Notes: generated from the sequence alone by a model not told the origin. A stretch of 64,000 nt of DNA from Hordeum vulgare subsp. vulgare (GCF_904849725.1 NC_058518.1:512913225-512977224), one strand, 5' to 3'; positions 1 to 12,155 are shown, numbered from the stretch's first letter. Numbers and translations: made by a program.

Positions 1-3000
1 CTGGTCTGCCCACTGGCCTATCCTACTTTGGTTAAGGTGATTGGAGATTGCTCAATCTGAAAAGGAAAACATTCGATCCTTGCAATAAAAAAGGACATGA
101 ATTGGAATGAAAAAGAAATGATTACTGAAACTTTCAGAGAGATGGAGGAAAAACAATCGGTTTAAGCAAGAGCTTTCAAGTTGAGAAAGAAAAAGGGCCG
201 AAGGCTTTGACATTCAATCAACGGAGTTGTTTTCTATAGCGCCTTCCCGAAAGCCTAAACCAGAAAAGAGGATGGTCCCGTATTAGCCAAAAGCATGCAA
301 TACCAGGAACTTCCATCCAGGCAAGCGTTACGAAAAAGGGTCCATTGGATACTGACAGCGATAGATGGTACCCGAAAGAAAGGCACAGAATGAGTCGACA
401 AAAGGTTCTCGATTGCCGCCCCCTGTGGTGCATAAACGAGCTGGCAGGCTCGTCGTTGAGACAGTGATTCTTTCATGGCAATCCCTTAAGTCAACCACTC
501 TAGCATATCGATTTTGAATTCAAGTTTCTCGAACAATCTATTCAACATTTTAAGATCTCGCAAAAAGGAAATAAAACATGGGTATCGAACAAAGAAATCA
601 GCTATGTTAGTTGCCTTTCGGCGCCCACTTGACTGCTCACAGGCTTTGACCTAGGATAAAAGAAAAGGGATACTGTGTATGAATCACTCACCTATTATTC
701 CGAATTCTTAGTCTTGACGTATGGTCAAGTAGTTCGGGGTGGGATCAGATGTTGCTAGTTCACAAGTCTCGGGCTTACTACTGAATCCAGAGCAAGAGCA
801 AGAATCGAACCAACCTTTCGAACTGAGTTAACGGAGTCGTTTCCGTAGTATTCAAGTAAAGAAGCTGGGGAGACAGGACTTCGGATTGCATGATTGGGGG
901 GGGATCTGGCCGATGAAGATAAAGTATTTGATGATTGGATTCAAGATTCGTAAACCATCAAAGCAAGGCTCCTTCGCCCGCCTGGTGATACTTAGCTTCT
1001 GCTATGGCATCTTTATCACTACCGAAAGCTCGTGCATACAAAGATTCAAGAAACGTTAGAGGTCAAGCCTTTTGCTATGGCCTTGGAGCGGTAAACGACA
1101 GAGTTGAAGGAGTTGTTAAAGAGGGCTCCTGTTCTTGCGCGTTCTTCCCCGGATCCTTCTCACAGGTGTGAATCCTTGCACTCAGCTTCTCGTTGGGTTC
1201 CACCGCCGGAAGGTACGGTCTACATCAATGTTGATGCAGCGCTGTTTATTTCTACTCGACGCATGGGAATCGGTGTCGTGATCAGGGACCACAGAGGAAC
1301 CCGCTTGGCTACGTGCAGCGAGCATCTTACTGAGTGAGGTCATGGCACCAGAACTAGCTGAAGCCTTGGCAGTGCGCCGGGCAATGGCCCTTGCTCGGGA
1401 TGAAGGTTTTTTTGGTCACATTATTCTGGCAACAGATTGTCTCTCGGTGGTATAACAACCCCGTACGGCGTAACAAACAGTAGCTTGATTTCACTGAATG
1501 CTTTTGTGCAACAGATAGATAGCTGAGCAAGCAATCCTCCCCTGAACTGTCTCACAAAATACGACTGAGCAGGGCCAGAGACCCCTAGTCTATAAGAGTA
1601 GGTGAGAAATGTGCATTAGGGTAAGAAAGAAGTAAAACATGGATGACATTTTTGGATTCTAAGAAAATACTGCTGGGAAAGCAGAAGTCTTAAGCCATAT
1701 TACCTCAACCATTGCTCAATAGCTGGGTCTACGACCCGGTAACCTGAGACGACAGTTCTAAGATCTTAGCCTTTCAACTCAACCAGATTAGCCTTTTTAT
1801 TGAACTACGTTCCCTTTCACTCCCTCAACGGCGCATTGAGGAAGACAGCAATCCAACTCGATCATCAGAACAGTTAGGTTTTAAACACAAGGCGGATGAC
1901 GACAAGTTAGCATACGGGAAAGATACGTGTGGAAGGCCCATATCATGTATTCTATACCAGTGAGTTGAAGTATCATATCCCTTCCTTTCAAAACTGGCAT
2001 CTTTTTCAACTCTTGAGAAAAGGTAAGATTCGATAGAACGCAGTAACCCAGAGGAAGTCAAGAGCTCACAGTAACCTAAAGCTGCCAATAGCAAAAGATA
2101 GAGGAGGAATAGTTTCTCATGCCGAGATAAAAAAACTCAAGCGCCATCCGTTTCCTATTTGATTTCAGAACAGCGGAATATCATCACCCGTGGTTCACTT
2201 GAGCATGAATAGAGTTCGGTCTCCTTATGAATTCAAGTTGGTAAAGAAGTGGACTTCGGAGCTTTCGCTACAACCCCTCCAAGGCGGGCAACTGTCTCAT
2301 TTGACACTAGCACTTAAATAAAGAAAGGTAGGAAGGGCTCCCTCCCTCTAATGAAATGGGCTTCTTTAAATTATGCAATACGTTCACCAGTCTCGGATCT
2401 TTAGAAAAAGGAACCAATCCTATTTCGGCACTCTTTAGAGGCTATCGCTCGTTTACCGCAGATCTCTATCCCACAGTTGGCTAATAAAATCGCCTTGGCA
2501 ATGTGTCAAGTCCTTTCAGTCAGAGTTCAACTCTTCAGCGAAAGTGAAAAATCTACGGTCTTCCATCCGCGGAGGTAGCCATGGACTCCATAGTATATGT
2601 TGGTAGCTAGCGTACAGGCTTGATGTGAGGGGGGGTTGTTACCTATTCTATTCCCTTGCTTGGATAAAAACACCCATCTTTCCGTACGAAAGACACGCAA
2701 CTAGAGCAACTTGATATTACGTATGTAGACCTGGCCTCCCTCAATAATAGCTGGCTCACCCGATTGACGATTTTCAAAGATCTACGCCAAGCGCCTCGAA
2801 GCGGGGATCCACTTTTTACTACTTTAGAAAGTGAGAAGCCTTTGGCTTGATTTCTTCTCTGGCTTCTTTATGTTTACCCACGCCGCGGCTATTCAATAAA
2901 AGGATTGGTAGTTAGTTGCCTCACCCTATTGGTTGTTGGTTTTCTTTCTCCTCTGCGTTCGTGAAAAGCTAGTATGCTCGCGGAAATCGTCTAAAGGAAA

Positions 3001-5420
3001 CTACTCGCTAACTCGCTAACAAGACGGACTTCTTCCTCTGGCTCTGCCAGGCTATGCTGCTCGCCTAAATCGGTATCAATAACTTCTATCATACTTCGAC
3101 CTCTCATTGGAATGATAAGTTGGCTACGACGAACTAATAAGTTTCTCTTCTTGTCACCTTCTTTAAGCCTTTCCTTCCGCTTCCATCGATAAATATATAT
3201 AGATAAGCTTGGAGAAGCGATTAAGGTGTTTCCACTCTTAGGTTGTTTAATATGCGAAGACCGTGTCAATCACTACACCAGTGATACGAAAAGCAAGCAT
3301 TCTTCTCCAGCTGACGTACCGACGCCTCACTACTACTTAATTAGTGAAAGATACGTTGGGATGTTTTCAATTCTCCATCAAGAGGCGGGCAACTATCTCT
3401 TTTAACACTAGACTTCGGATCGCCTTCCTACTGGTTTTCTTCTCGGTCTCCCCAACTAGGGGAAACCTCAAAGCAAACAACAGAGCAACACCTATCTTTT
3501 TTCTTTAAGCACTGAACATCCGGATCCCCTTCCGACTTGCTTTTCCGGGCACTGGTCTTTCTAACAACTGGAACTCGTCTCCCTTTTCCTGATTCACATC
3601 TTCTTCGGCTTTTGCTACGGTCTGTTCCTTCCTTCAGTCAGTCCTTCCTTCAATATTTTTGCCTGCGGATCTCTCTCTTCAAAACATATATATCTTTCGG
3701 CGCCAGTCTTTCCTGCCTTACCTTAACCCCGCTTTCACGTGGCGAATCGGTATGAGGTTTCAGTGATCACTTTATGGTATTCTTTAAGCTTTCTTGGTCA
3801 CCGGACAGAGTGAGAACTGCTCAGCTTGCTTTCTTTCCCTAGCACACACTTAGTAGATAGTAGGCACAGGTCCGCTAAGAGCTCATCGAACTTGGCTTGT
3901 AGAGTGAGACCTGTGCTTTCAACCGGAGAATCTCCTCTGTTCTGCTCATGTCTTTTCATTGCTTAGTTTTTCAATTCATATCCTTCATCCAAAAGAAAAG
4001 GAATCTCCCTTTGTTAGAAGAAAGCGGGTTGTTGTTTTCGAGGATATGGTTATAGTTCTTTAGGAAGAAGACAGCTCACTTCCCATCATCATATTCGAAT
4101 TCGAAGGATCCCGCACCTGTAGCCTTTACTTCTCAACTACTTCTCTGCTCTTCTTGGCTCTTTTAAGACTGCTCAATACTGCTGCTCTACACAGCTCTTA
4201 TCTCCAAAACCGAGGAATTATTTGCTATTCTTTTCCGATCTTTCCTCGATTGATCGACCAGGATTGGGAATTAGCGACTAGTTATTTGAGGAAAGTAGTC
4301 AACAAAAGCACTTTACTTGGATATACCCACAACTAAAATCAAATAAATGAGATCACATCCCTTCCCACCCCGTCTTTCAACGAAGGAAGCTTTACCGATT
4401 CCAATACCGGATATGCAGATAGTGATCTACAGGGGCTACTACTACATTGACTTATCTTGCTAGGGACCTTTCGACTCAAGGAAATCCCAACACCCATTCT
4501 ATACTCACTCTTTCAGGGAGAGCCCATAAACCGGATACGAACCTATATCTGTACCTTTACAAAAGATAGCCCTAAGCCGGGAAAGGAGGATTACGAATTC
4601 ATGTATCCCCTAATTCAAATATCGAAAGCTCAAGGAAAGGTTTGCTTCTAGTGAAACTGAATGGTAAAGGAGGGCGGGCAAAGGAGGTATATGTAGAGGT
4701 AGCAAGTGTAAGGTAGGAAGCTCAAGCTCAAGGTGTTGAGGCAAGTGAAAGGGAATGTATAGGTAGCTGGTAGAGTCATGACAGTATTCTAGTAGGTAGG
4801 GATTTGTGTTGGTAAAGCTTAGCAGAGGTATCCATGATTGTAGGGATAGTCATAGTCATTGGAAAGCCTGCTTCTTTCTAGTAATCTATATAGGACTAGT
4901 CATACTTCCTTATTGGAATCCCTATTTCTTGTTTGTTATTCTAGTAGGATTCCTCCCCCCATGAGCATGAGATCAGATCCATTTCCATTGCCTGTGTGTG
5001 AAGACTTGTGATAGTTCTTGGCATGCATGTGTTTGTATTGCTTTTGATTGTCCACTTGTGTTGTGCTTGTGGTTGTGCTTGCAATTGTGGTGTGGTACTG
5101 CCTAGGATGGGATAAGCATCAGGAAAGGATGGGTTCTCGTAATATCTTCCCTTGTTTCTTAGGATTGGAGTTTGCTTGACTGGTTCATAGGTTGAGGTGG
5201 AAAGGCCTATTTGCTTGCCGGGAGATAGAAAGGAGGCTAGGGAAAGGGAATTCTCTCGAGCAAGGGCCCGTTCTTGATATCATTATGGGGGGAAGTGGAA
5301 ATGAGAATAGTGCCGGGTCAAGGGAAAAGCAAGCATCTAAGTATTTCTTCTCTAGGGTTGGTTCTCCCGTTTCATAGTCTAAAAGAAGAGGCTTATGTGT
5401 TTGAACTGTTTATAGGTTGA
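1..5420. other. Mitochondrial-like DNA, candidate nuclear mitochondrial insertion (NUMT)
   Basis: This stretch has no Stowaway or Tourist MITEs and no LTR signatures, unlike the rest of the window. Its texture (balanced base composition, many short GAAAG and CTTTC runs, phrases resembling grass mitochondrial spacer) looks like plant mitochondrial intergenic DNA. No mitochondrial protein, rRNA or tRNA gene could be recognised; the open frames are all under about 110 codons with no known motif. A motif around GGCGGGCAACT followed by ACACTAG occurs near 2284 and again near 3383. The right boundary is placed where Harbinger-like sequence begins and is approximate. The mitochondrial origin is an inference from appearance, not from an alignment. 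Confidence 0.5.
1104..1455 (+). pseudogene. RNase H-like (RVT_3) domain fragment, frameshifted
   Basis: The first 77 codons read into a domain with W-x-PPPEG, then NVDAALF and GIGVVIRDHRGTRLATCSEHL. This is the start of the RNase H-like domain found in plant LINE-type retroelements and related host proteins, and the first catalytic Asp (in NVDAAL) is present. A frameshift near 1335 ends this frame. The homology continues one frame over as a segment containing APELAEALAVRRAMALARD and ATDCLSVV, stopping at 1453-1455. The C-terminal half of the domain is missing, so this is a broken fragment. It lies inside the mitochondrial-like block, which could mean the retroelement piece was already in a mitochondrial genome before transfer, or that it inserted later. 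Confidence 0.65.
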
Positions 5421-5814
5421 GAAGCGCGGACTTCGATGCCAGGGAAACAAGCAAACGACGACGGCACCGATATGTTATGGGCGTACGAATGCGACTGATA
5501 GTTCACGCAACACCACTGATAGGTGTGATCCACGCATGGCCCATGTTCATGCACACATAGACCTATCATCTCATCACTTATGCTTCAATCTTTATGCCGG
5601 AGCAGGAGAGGATCGTCAATCTAAACAATATCTACAACTGCAATGATGCAAAGGCTCTGTGAATGCTTTGAATGAAAAGATAACCATTTGCCAGACTTGT
5701 CCAAACCTTCAGGAGCAGCGGCTGCTACAAGAGAGCATCCACACCAGTGTGAAAGATCAAGTGGCCATCTTTCTTCATGTTGTTGGTCATAACCAGAGGT
5801 TCAGTGTTATCCAC

Positions 5815-6912
5815 CAGTGCCGTAGCTGTAGGGTGGCCAGGGTGGTCCATGGACCACCCTAAAATTTGGCCCATTAGTTTAGTACTTCTCTAGAAAAAAT
5901 AAACATATCTAGGCCCAAGTCAGGTCAGCCCATGTACATGCAAAGCCTTGCCTCGTTTCTTCCGTCTCAACTTGCGCTGATCGTTTCAGACTCCTCATCG
6001 ACTCGTCGTCTCGTCTACTCGATAGAAACCCTAGCGGCAACTGCGCAAGGCCGACACTTCAACAGGGCACCCACCGACAGTGACGGCCAAGCGGCCGGCG
6101 AAGGACGCCCGTCCACTCGTCCAGGCGGCCGACGAGGCGCACGCATAGGTGCAGCCGACCACGGCGACCAGTGTTTCTCTAATTCAAAGAACAACTATGT
6201 AAAGCCCCGTAAAATTGTGTACAACCCTGTAAGATTTTAATTCAAAGAACAACTGTGTACATCTCTTCCGATGAATCACTTGTGGGGGCGATCGAAGTCA
6301 ACAAAGCCAAGAGTCGCCGACCATTCGCCGTAAGGTTGTGTACAGCCGACCATTGCGTACAACCGACTGTGTATAGCCCCGTAAGATTTTTGTTCTTCTC
6401 TAATTCAAAGAACGCCTTCCTTTTGGTCTGAAGATTTGAACGATTTGTTGAGAGTGCAAGCTTTAAAAAAAATTGCAATTGATAATTTGTCAATTGAACC
6501 GATTGAATCATTAGGGCGTTGTTCCAACTGAATTAATGTATTAACTTTTTTGTAGAACTGTTGCAAAAATGAAGCGGACAGGAGACATTGCATCACTTTT
6601 TTTGAGATATGGATCCAAGAAGAAGGTGGCTGCTCCTTTTTCACCTCCTTCTTCGACACTGGTAGCGCCCGCAGAGGAACAACAAACCTTAGAGTCAGTG
6701 CAAGAGAGAGTTCTGATGCAGGACAAATAAGGTGTGTCATATTTTATGCAAATGTAAGACTTGAACATGAATTTTAATATGCTTTGCAAGACCTTATTGA
6801 TATGTGCTTTGGATATATTCTGTGTGCATGTGTTGGTTTGTTAAATTTGTGGTGTAAATTTTATTTTGTGCCAATTGGACCATCCTGACATAAAATCCTG
6901 GCTACACCACTG
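5815..6912 (+). mobile_element. hAT-superfamily element, 1,098 bp, non-autonomous
   Basis: The ends are imperfect inverted repeats: the left end reads CAGTGCCGTAGC and the right end, reverse-complemented, reads CAGTGGTGTAGCCAGG. They are flanked by a perfect 8-bp target duplication TTATCCAC at 5807-5814 and 6913-6920, which is diagnostic for hAT insertion. Inside is only a short transposase-like N-terminal frame. It sits within the older Harbinger pseudogene, so it inserted later. Removing it together with one copy of the duplication rejoins the Harbinger reading. Confidence 0.9.
6569..6730 (+). pseudogene. N-terminal fragment of a hAT transposase (53 codons)
   Basis: This frame opens with MKRTGDIASLF followed by a Lys-rich patch and a Pro/Ser stretch, then stops after VLMQDK. 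The opening resembles the N-terminus of plant TTF-type zinc-finger hAT transposases and their domesticated relatives. Neither the zinc finger nor the hAT dimerisation domain follows, so only the first coding segment remains. A pyrimidine-rich stretch ending in AG lies just upstream and could be the end of a leader intron. It is internal to the 1.1-kb hAT element and on the same strand as its longer arm. Confidence 0.55.
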
Positions 6913-7806
6913 TTATCCACAACACAACACGTTCAATAAATCATTGAAGACCATCTTAAATTACTTCAAGCAAGTGCGCTATGTTGTTGGGGAGCTCAGT
7001 GGAGAGGTGATCAAGGTACCAACCGACTGGACTCCTACCAAGGTTCGCACTAGCCCAAGATGGTATACATACTTCAAGATGCGCACTAACAACATGTAGT
7101 CCATGGCTTGATATGTTTGGATTGTTCAAGGTGAGCACTAACACAATCTTGTATTGTCATTTCAAGATTGAATTAGGACAATAGATGGTACTCATGTCAA
7201 TGCGAGAGTGCCGAGGTCAGAATATGCTGCAGTACACAAGCCATAATATCCTTGCTTCTGTTCACTTCGATCTGAAGTTCACATATGTGCTTGTCGGTTG
7301 GGAACGGCCAGCACATGATGCTAACATACTCAGTGGCAACATGAGTTGTCCTGATGGCATATCAACACCCCTGATGGCAAGTTCTACCTAGGAGATGCTA
7401 GCTATGCATGTCAGTCAGGTATCTTTTCACCCTTTAGGAAAACCAGGTACCATCTGAATGAGTTCTCTCGTAGGAACTATCCTAGGACTTCAGAGGAGCC
7501 GTTCAATCTCACACACTCCAGTCTTAGAGTAATTGTTGAGATGTCATATGGAGCTCTAAAGAACATGTTTAAGACCCCGAATCAGAAAGTCATTCCATAC
7601 TTTCCCCACTCAGGTTAAGCTTATTCTTGCTTGTTGCATTCTGCATAACTAGATCCTGCAACATGGTTGTGATGATCTGGTGAACCGAGGAGGAAGTTGT
7701 GACGCATGACGGTGTTGACATCGATGGCCATGGTGTGGATGCATTTGCCAACAAAGCCTGGAAGAACAGAATCATGGACTAGATAGATGTAATGTGGGAT
7801 AACATA

Positions 7807-8325
7807 GGTCAAACAAGGACGAGAAGAAGAAGAAGAGCAAGAGTAGTAACAGAAGAAGAGGAAGAAGCAGAAGGAGCATCAACAACAGAAGCAGAGGAAG
7901 AGGAAGAACTAGCAGTAGTAGCAGAAGAGGAAGAGGATGGAAGTCCATCTAGTTAGCATCGATCATGAACTTCTCCCATTCAGCCATACGACTCTTAATA
8001 ATATTTACTACCAATTGATAGTAGCTAAGAATTGTTTCGTAGTTAGGAGTGAAACGGTTAAGATTGTGTGTGATAAGGTCATCACTAGTGAAAAGTGATG
8101 AGAGCATCAAATGTAGGTTACAACCAAACAACGTGTCCTATGTGTGCCTAATGCAATGCAGCCAACCAAACAACGTGTCAAAATTAGTTTCCTCGTGCAA
8201 CTAACCTATATGCGCGCAACCAAACTATGTGGAGATCGTAGTTTAGAGGTTGTTTTTCCTCAAGCGGGCCCATATAAGAAGTACATGCAATGCAGCCAAA
8301 ATCGATGCAAGCAACCAAACACACA
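7807..8325 (-). pseudogene. Second ORF remnant and right end of the Harbinger element
   Basis: On the minus strand a frame with SYYQLVVNIIKSRMAEWEKFMIDAN (about 8040-7950) continues, after one frameshift, into a Ser-rich tail of about 45 residues ending at 7809; the tail appears on the plus strand as a purine-rich run. A convergent gene pair is typical of autonomous Harbinger elements, so this is probably the companion ORF, but I do not recognise its domain. Between 8120 and 8325 the word CAACCAAAC recurs about five times, like a Harbinger subterminal and terminal repeat (GTTTGGTTG inverted). The exact right terminus was not fixed. Confidence 0.35.
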
Positions 8326-9210
8326 AATAGTATATGGTTGACAGTACTGCCCAATATGCTACTCCTTTGGTTGTGTTAATCCATACATGATATCTTTTTC
8401 CTCAGAGAAAACCCCTTTTGTTTATATGTTTGCATGGCTATTAATAATTACATTTCAAAGTAGTTGTAAAAAATGACACTTCTTCTTTCCGGACGCGGAT
8501 TTGTGGAACATGGTTAAGATTGTTCCATAGGAAAATTTGTTCCATGGAACGCGGATTTGTGGAACATGGTTCCATAGGAACCCTTATGAATAGTACATTC
8601 ATAGGAAAAATTGAAAATGATTTTTTATGACATACATGAATCGACTGATATGCTTGTGTATGAAGTTTCATGAAGAAATGACATCCATGGGATTTGTGGC
8701 AAAATAGACAAAATCAAACTATATTTGAAAACACAATTTGAAGGAATATAATGTCAGATTATATATTTTCTTCACTACAAAATATACCTCCGGTGCCAAT
8801 CCTTAACGAAACTTCAAACATGAGTAGAATGGTTGATCAAATTTGATAGGCCCAAATTTCAGATTTTATTTCTTAAAGTTTTTGAATTTATAATTCACGT
8901 GAGTGTGCATAGAACCATGTCCACCTGCGTATTTTTGACTTCTTTCTCCGCAAAAAGAAACCACATATACTTGGACTACTCTGAACTTGTTAATATGCAA
9001 AGTATCCAGTGCACCGGGTTATTTGGTGCTAACGGTCGTATGATTAAAAGGAAAACAGTTTGCAAATGTAAAAAAACTCCAAAAAATCTATACATTGTAG
9101 TACAAAATCTGAGACATAAATTAGAAAAATAGTATAAGAAATGCAAATGATAGATTCATCAATGATAGAGCAAACAGGCCGAACTCAAGGCATCGTTCGG
9201 TCTTCATATG
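8326..9210. other. A+T-rich intergenic stretch with a short direct repeat
   Basis: No gene is visible. A 23-bp word beginning ACGCGGATTTGTGGAACATG occurs at 8493 and again at 8549 (56-bp spacing), embedded in palindromic GTTCCATGGAAC-like sequence. The open frames here have no recognisable motif. Confidence 0.4.
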
Positions 9211-9212
9211 TA

Positions 9213-9473
9213 CTCCCTTTGTTCCTAAATATAAGTTTTTTAGACATTCCACTATGAACTACACGTGGATGTATATAGACATACTTCCACCATCCCAAAT
9301 AAATAACTAAAAAATGACCCAACTTTGCATTAAAGTTAATACAAAGTTAAATCACTTATTTTGAGGCTAAGGGAGTACTTTAGAATGTAGATTCACTCAT
9401 TTTTCTTCGTATGTAATTCATAATAAATCTCTAAAAAGACTTGAATTTGGGTCTAAAAAATTGTACCATAGTA
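9213..9473. mobile_element. Stowaway MITE (outer copy of a nested pair)
   Basis: It starts CTCCCTTTGTTCCTAAATAT after a TA at 9211-9212 and has the family interior (TGTATATAGACATACTTTAGA interrupted, CATTTTTCTTCGTATGTA). The right end is diverged (GACTTGAATTTGGG in place of CTTATATTTAGG), so that boundary is approximate. A second Stowaway element is inserted at 9284-9375. Confidence 0.75.
9284..9375. mobile_element. Stowaway MITE inserted inside another Stowaway (92 bp)
   Basis: Its termini CTTCCACCATCCCAAATAA and TTATTTTGAGGCTAAGGGAG are imperfect inverted repeats flanked by TA at 9282-9283 and 9376-9377. Removing it with one TA restores the outer element's interior word GACATACTTTAGA. Confidence 0.8.
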
Positions 9474-10269
9474 GATACTCCAGTTTTTCATCATTTATTT
9501 ATGCCTCTAAAGTGAAGTGACGAAGGTCGGCGTGCTGGTAGCAACAAATGCTGCAGTGCACTGGATATGTTCCTGCGGTATACATACATGACCCCCTCGT
9601 ATTTTCAGTCAAACTTTAACCATCAATAAAGCTATGACCCACCGTTCGAAACAAATTTTGAATGCACATACAATGGTGTAATTTTTTGAATATGTAACGC
9701 ATAATCTCTTAGTACTTGGCTAGGTATAGGTTGCCCGTAGAATACACAACAACAACAGAAGAAGCTACTTTTTTTTGAGAGAGAAGAAACAACAGAAGAA
9801 GCTACTATGCGTGCCTCCATACTATGATCTGCCGTAATAAGGGATGAACAAGTATATGATCTGACCATACTATGCTTAGTTCATTGTCGCTACTGTCCGA
9901 ACCCAAGGGAACAACCGGACACCAAAATCAGGAGTATATTCTCTTGTTCGAACGGAAAAAGGGTTTGGACTGAATTCGATGCCCTTGATCGTTTCTCATG
10001 CATGCATGCATGCGTGCCGGCACGGAAATTAAGGCAGGCAGCTTTAATTTGCATACCACGATGAGCGAGCTCTCTTTTCGTTTTTGATCATGGCATATGC
10101 GTTTGGGGTCCTTTATCGCCTCGAAAGCTGCGTCGCGTTGGCGAACCATGCATCTAATTTGAACCTGGGGAGAGCCAAACAAATTTAAAATTAACCGTAG
10201 AGGACGTATGCATGCGCTTGAAACATTTCGTCACCGGAAGATTTACACATGCATGGAGACTCTTTTCTA

Positions 10270-10439
10270 CTTCTTCCGTTCCTAAATACAAAACATTTTA
10301 GAGATTCCATTAATAGACTAGCTATATACGAAGCAAAATGAGTGAATCTACGCTTTAAAATATATCTACGTACATTTGTATGTAGTTTATAGTGTAATCT
10401 TTAAAAGGTCTTATATTTAGAAACGGAGGCCGGAGGGAG
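10270..10439. mobile_element. Stowaway MITE
   Basis: Inverted ends CTTCTTCCGTTCCTAAATAC and CTTATATTTAGAAACGGAG...GGAGGGAG, flanked by TA at 10268-10269 and 10440-10441. The right end carries a small CCGGAGG duplication. Confidence 0.8.
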
Positions 10440-10536
10440 TATAGTATACTGTACTCCTACTTGTAGAGATATTAAAATAAAGACACTAAAGTTGAGGAGG
10501 ATTAGTGCACGTAGCATGTTGTACCCATATATTCTA

Positions 10537-10648
10537 CTCCCTCCGTTCGGAAATACTTGTCCTAAAAATGGATATAATGGATGTATTTATAATCAAAATA
10601 AGTCTAGATACATTCATCTATAGGACAAGTATTTTCCGACGGAGGTAG
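10537..10648. mobile_element. Stowaway MITE, second subfamily
   Basis: Ends CTCCCTCCGTTCGGAAATAC and GTATTTTCCGACGGAGGTAG form inverted repeats, with TA at 10535-10536 and 10649-10650. The inner word ACTTGTCCTA is mirrored as TAGGACAAGT, so nearly the whole element folds into a hairpin. Confidence 0.85.
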
Positions 10649-10735
10649 TATATTTTTTGAAAAGAAAAATCATGTGTCGTTTTTTTGTGTGTGTGAGTAG
10701 TACCATTTGAGAGTTTCACTGTCGCAGTGGACAAA

Positions 10736-11065
10736 GGGCTCCTTTGATTGAAAGCAATTCTATAGAATTTTTGAAGAATTTAAATTCTTAAAAGAAATCA
10801 CATTTGTTCTATAGGATTTATTTTTTCCGATTCATAGGACTAAAATAATTAAAGGATTGGAATCTTATCGCAATGGTCAAAGGGCTTCTTTGATTCATAG
10901 GAATGAGCCACATAGGATATTTTTTTCTGTTGATTCGTTTGTGCTACACTCATAGAAAATCTAACATTCACTTTAGCCTTTTATAATTCATTTGCTTTTT
11001 CTGTGACATCAAACACTCCTTGCTAATCTTATAGGATTCAAATGGGCATGCACTCCAATCCTTTT
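10736..11065. mobile_element. Tourist-like MITE sequence, two partial copies in tandem
   Basis: GGGCTCCTTTGATTGAAAGC at 10736 and GGGCTTCTTTGATTCATAGG at 10882 are two copies of the same terminal type in the same orientation, each preceded by ACAAA or TCAAA. A weak right arm (GATTCAAATGGGC...CCAATCCTTTTG) follows to about 11065. Which ends belong together is not clear. Confidence 0.45.
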
Positions 11066-11191
11066 GTTCAAGAATTCATTCGATTAACCGGTTAATTTAC
11101 CGATTAATCATTACTCGTAGGGTAACCAAGTACCCGATTAACTGAATTGTCTGGCTCTAAATTCTGTGAACCAAAGACGCGCTAAATAATA

Positions 11192-11414
11192 CTTCCTTCG
11201 TTGCATAATATAATGCGACCGCGTTTTTCGAGATTTAACTATGATTATAAATTTAACCAACGCAGACGACTGTGGAGGGAGGAAAAAAATTATACGAAAG
11301 AAGTTTTTAACGGTATAATTTGTATTCCCGTCGCAATTGCCTACGTGAGTTAAATTTATAATCAAACTTAAATCGTAAAAAGCACGGACGTACTATATTA
11401 TGAAACGGAGGGAC
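11192..11414. mobile_element. Stowaway-type MITE (TTGCATAATATAATGCG subfamily)
   Basis: Ends CTTCCTTCGTTGCATAATAT and ATATTATGAAACGGAGGGAC are inverted repeats with flanking TA at 11190-11191 and 11415-11416. The interior holds mirrored GATTATAAATTTAAC and GTTAAATTTATAATC words. Confidence 0.75.
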
Positions 11415-11416
11415 TA

Positions 11417-12150
11417 TAACTTTATGGAATTAAACTTACCGGCTCTGTGTCAGTCGCAGAGTGTGGTGTGTGCACGTACGATCGAGACGGCCAAGCTACC
11501 CAACTGCACGGGCGACTCGTCAACAGTTTGTAGTGGTAGTGCGTGACATGGACACATGTGGTGACGTGCAACGCTCCATGCAAGCTTGCAAAGCACGCAC
11601 TGAATTAGGTTCAAATTAAAGACGACACAGCAGGTCCAGGTGTGACTCTCTTTGTGATCCATGGATACATGTTTTGTATGCATTTGCTTTTGCATGCCTA
11701 TAGCTACTAGCCCACTACTATATGCTACTTTTGTCTACACCCAAGTTTACCTTAAAGGGTAGAGAAGCTGATCCGTCTCTCTATCGTTGACCGATCGATC
11801 GAAATGACACGCCTGGCATGGAGTTTCAGCTCGTGACCTGCTCAAATGCACGCTTTTGAATACCAAAATGAAAACGCTAGTGAAGTGTACATTTTTTTTT
11901 TGGTAACGAACATTCTTTTTTAACACACGCAGACATCCATACATACGCACATGCATTCACTAGGAAAATAAATTATAGCACGGGTTTAAGTGTATCACGT
12001 AGATGCATTTGAGGTCGATGTGCAATCCCTCATCCGTCATATATATATGCTGGTGAGCTGAGCCATCCATGAATCGCTAAGTTCGGCCTAATTAATTGTA
12101 TGAACTGTAGCATCAAACGTTTTCGGCGCCAACTGGCCCACCCCGTTGGT
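11417..12150. other. Intergenic sequence without recognised genes
   Basis: Frames of up to about 80 codons on the minus strand show no conserved motif. There is a short ATATATAT tract near 12040. I see no transposon ends. Confidence 0.4.
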
Positions 12151-12155
12151 ACGTA

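Larger units (their letters stand above)
5602..7806 (+). pseudogene. PIF/Harbinger transposase pseudogene, split by a hAT insertion
   Basis: Conserved pieces of a plant Harbinger (DDE-type) transposase appear in order, in several frames. There is an N-terminal stretch with NNIYNCNDA and SIHTSVKDQVAIFLHVVGHN; after the hAT insertion come WTPTKVRTSPRWYTYFK, then IDGTHVNARVPRSEYAAVH, then GDASYACQSGIFSPFRKTRY, RNYPRTSEEPFNL and SYGALKNMFK, and a C-terminus near DDLV and DIDGHGVDAFANKAWKN. The IDGTHV and GDASYAC blocks surround catalytic acidic residues of the family. Frameshifts, stops and a roughly 85-bp extra segment at about 7080-7166 show it cannot be translated. The hAT element at 5815-6912 interrupts the conserved word HNQRFSVIHQ. 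The element's left end was not located. Confidence 0.8.

Noticed and set aside
7819..7943. Purine-rich tract as a simple GAA microsatellite
   Set aside because: Its minus strand reads as a Ser-rich coding tail next to the Harbinger companion ORF, which explains the composition better.
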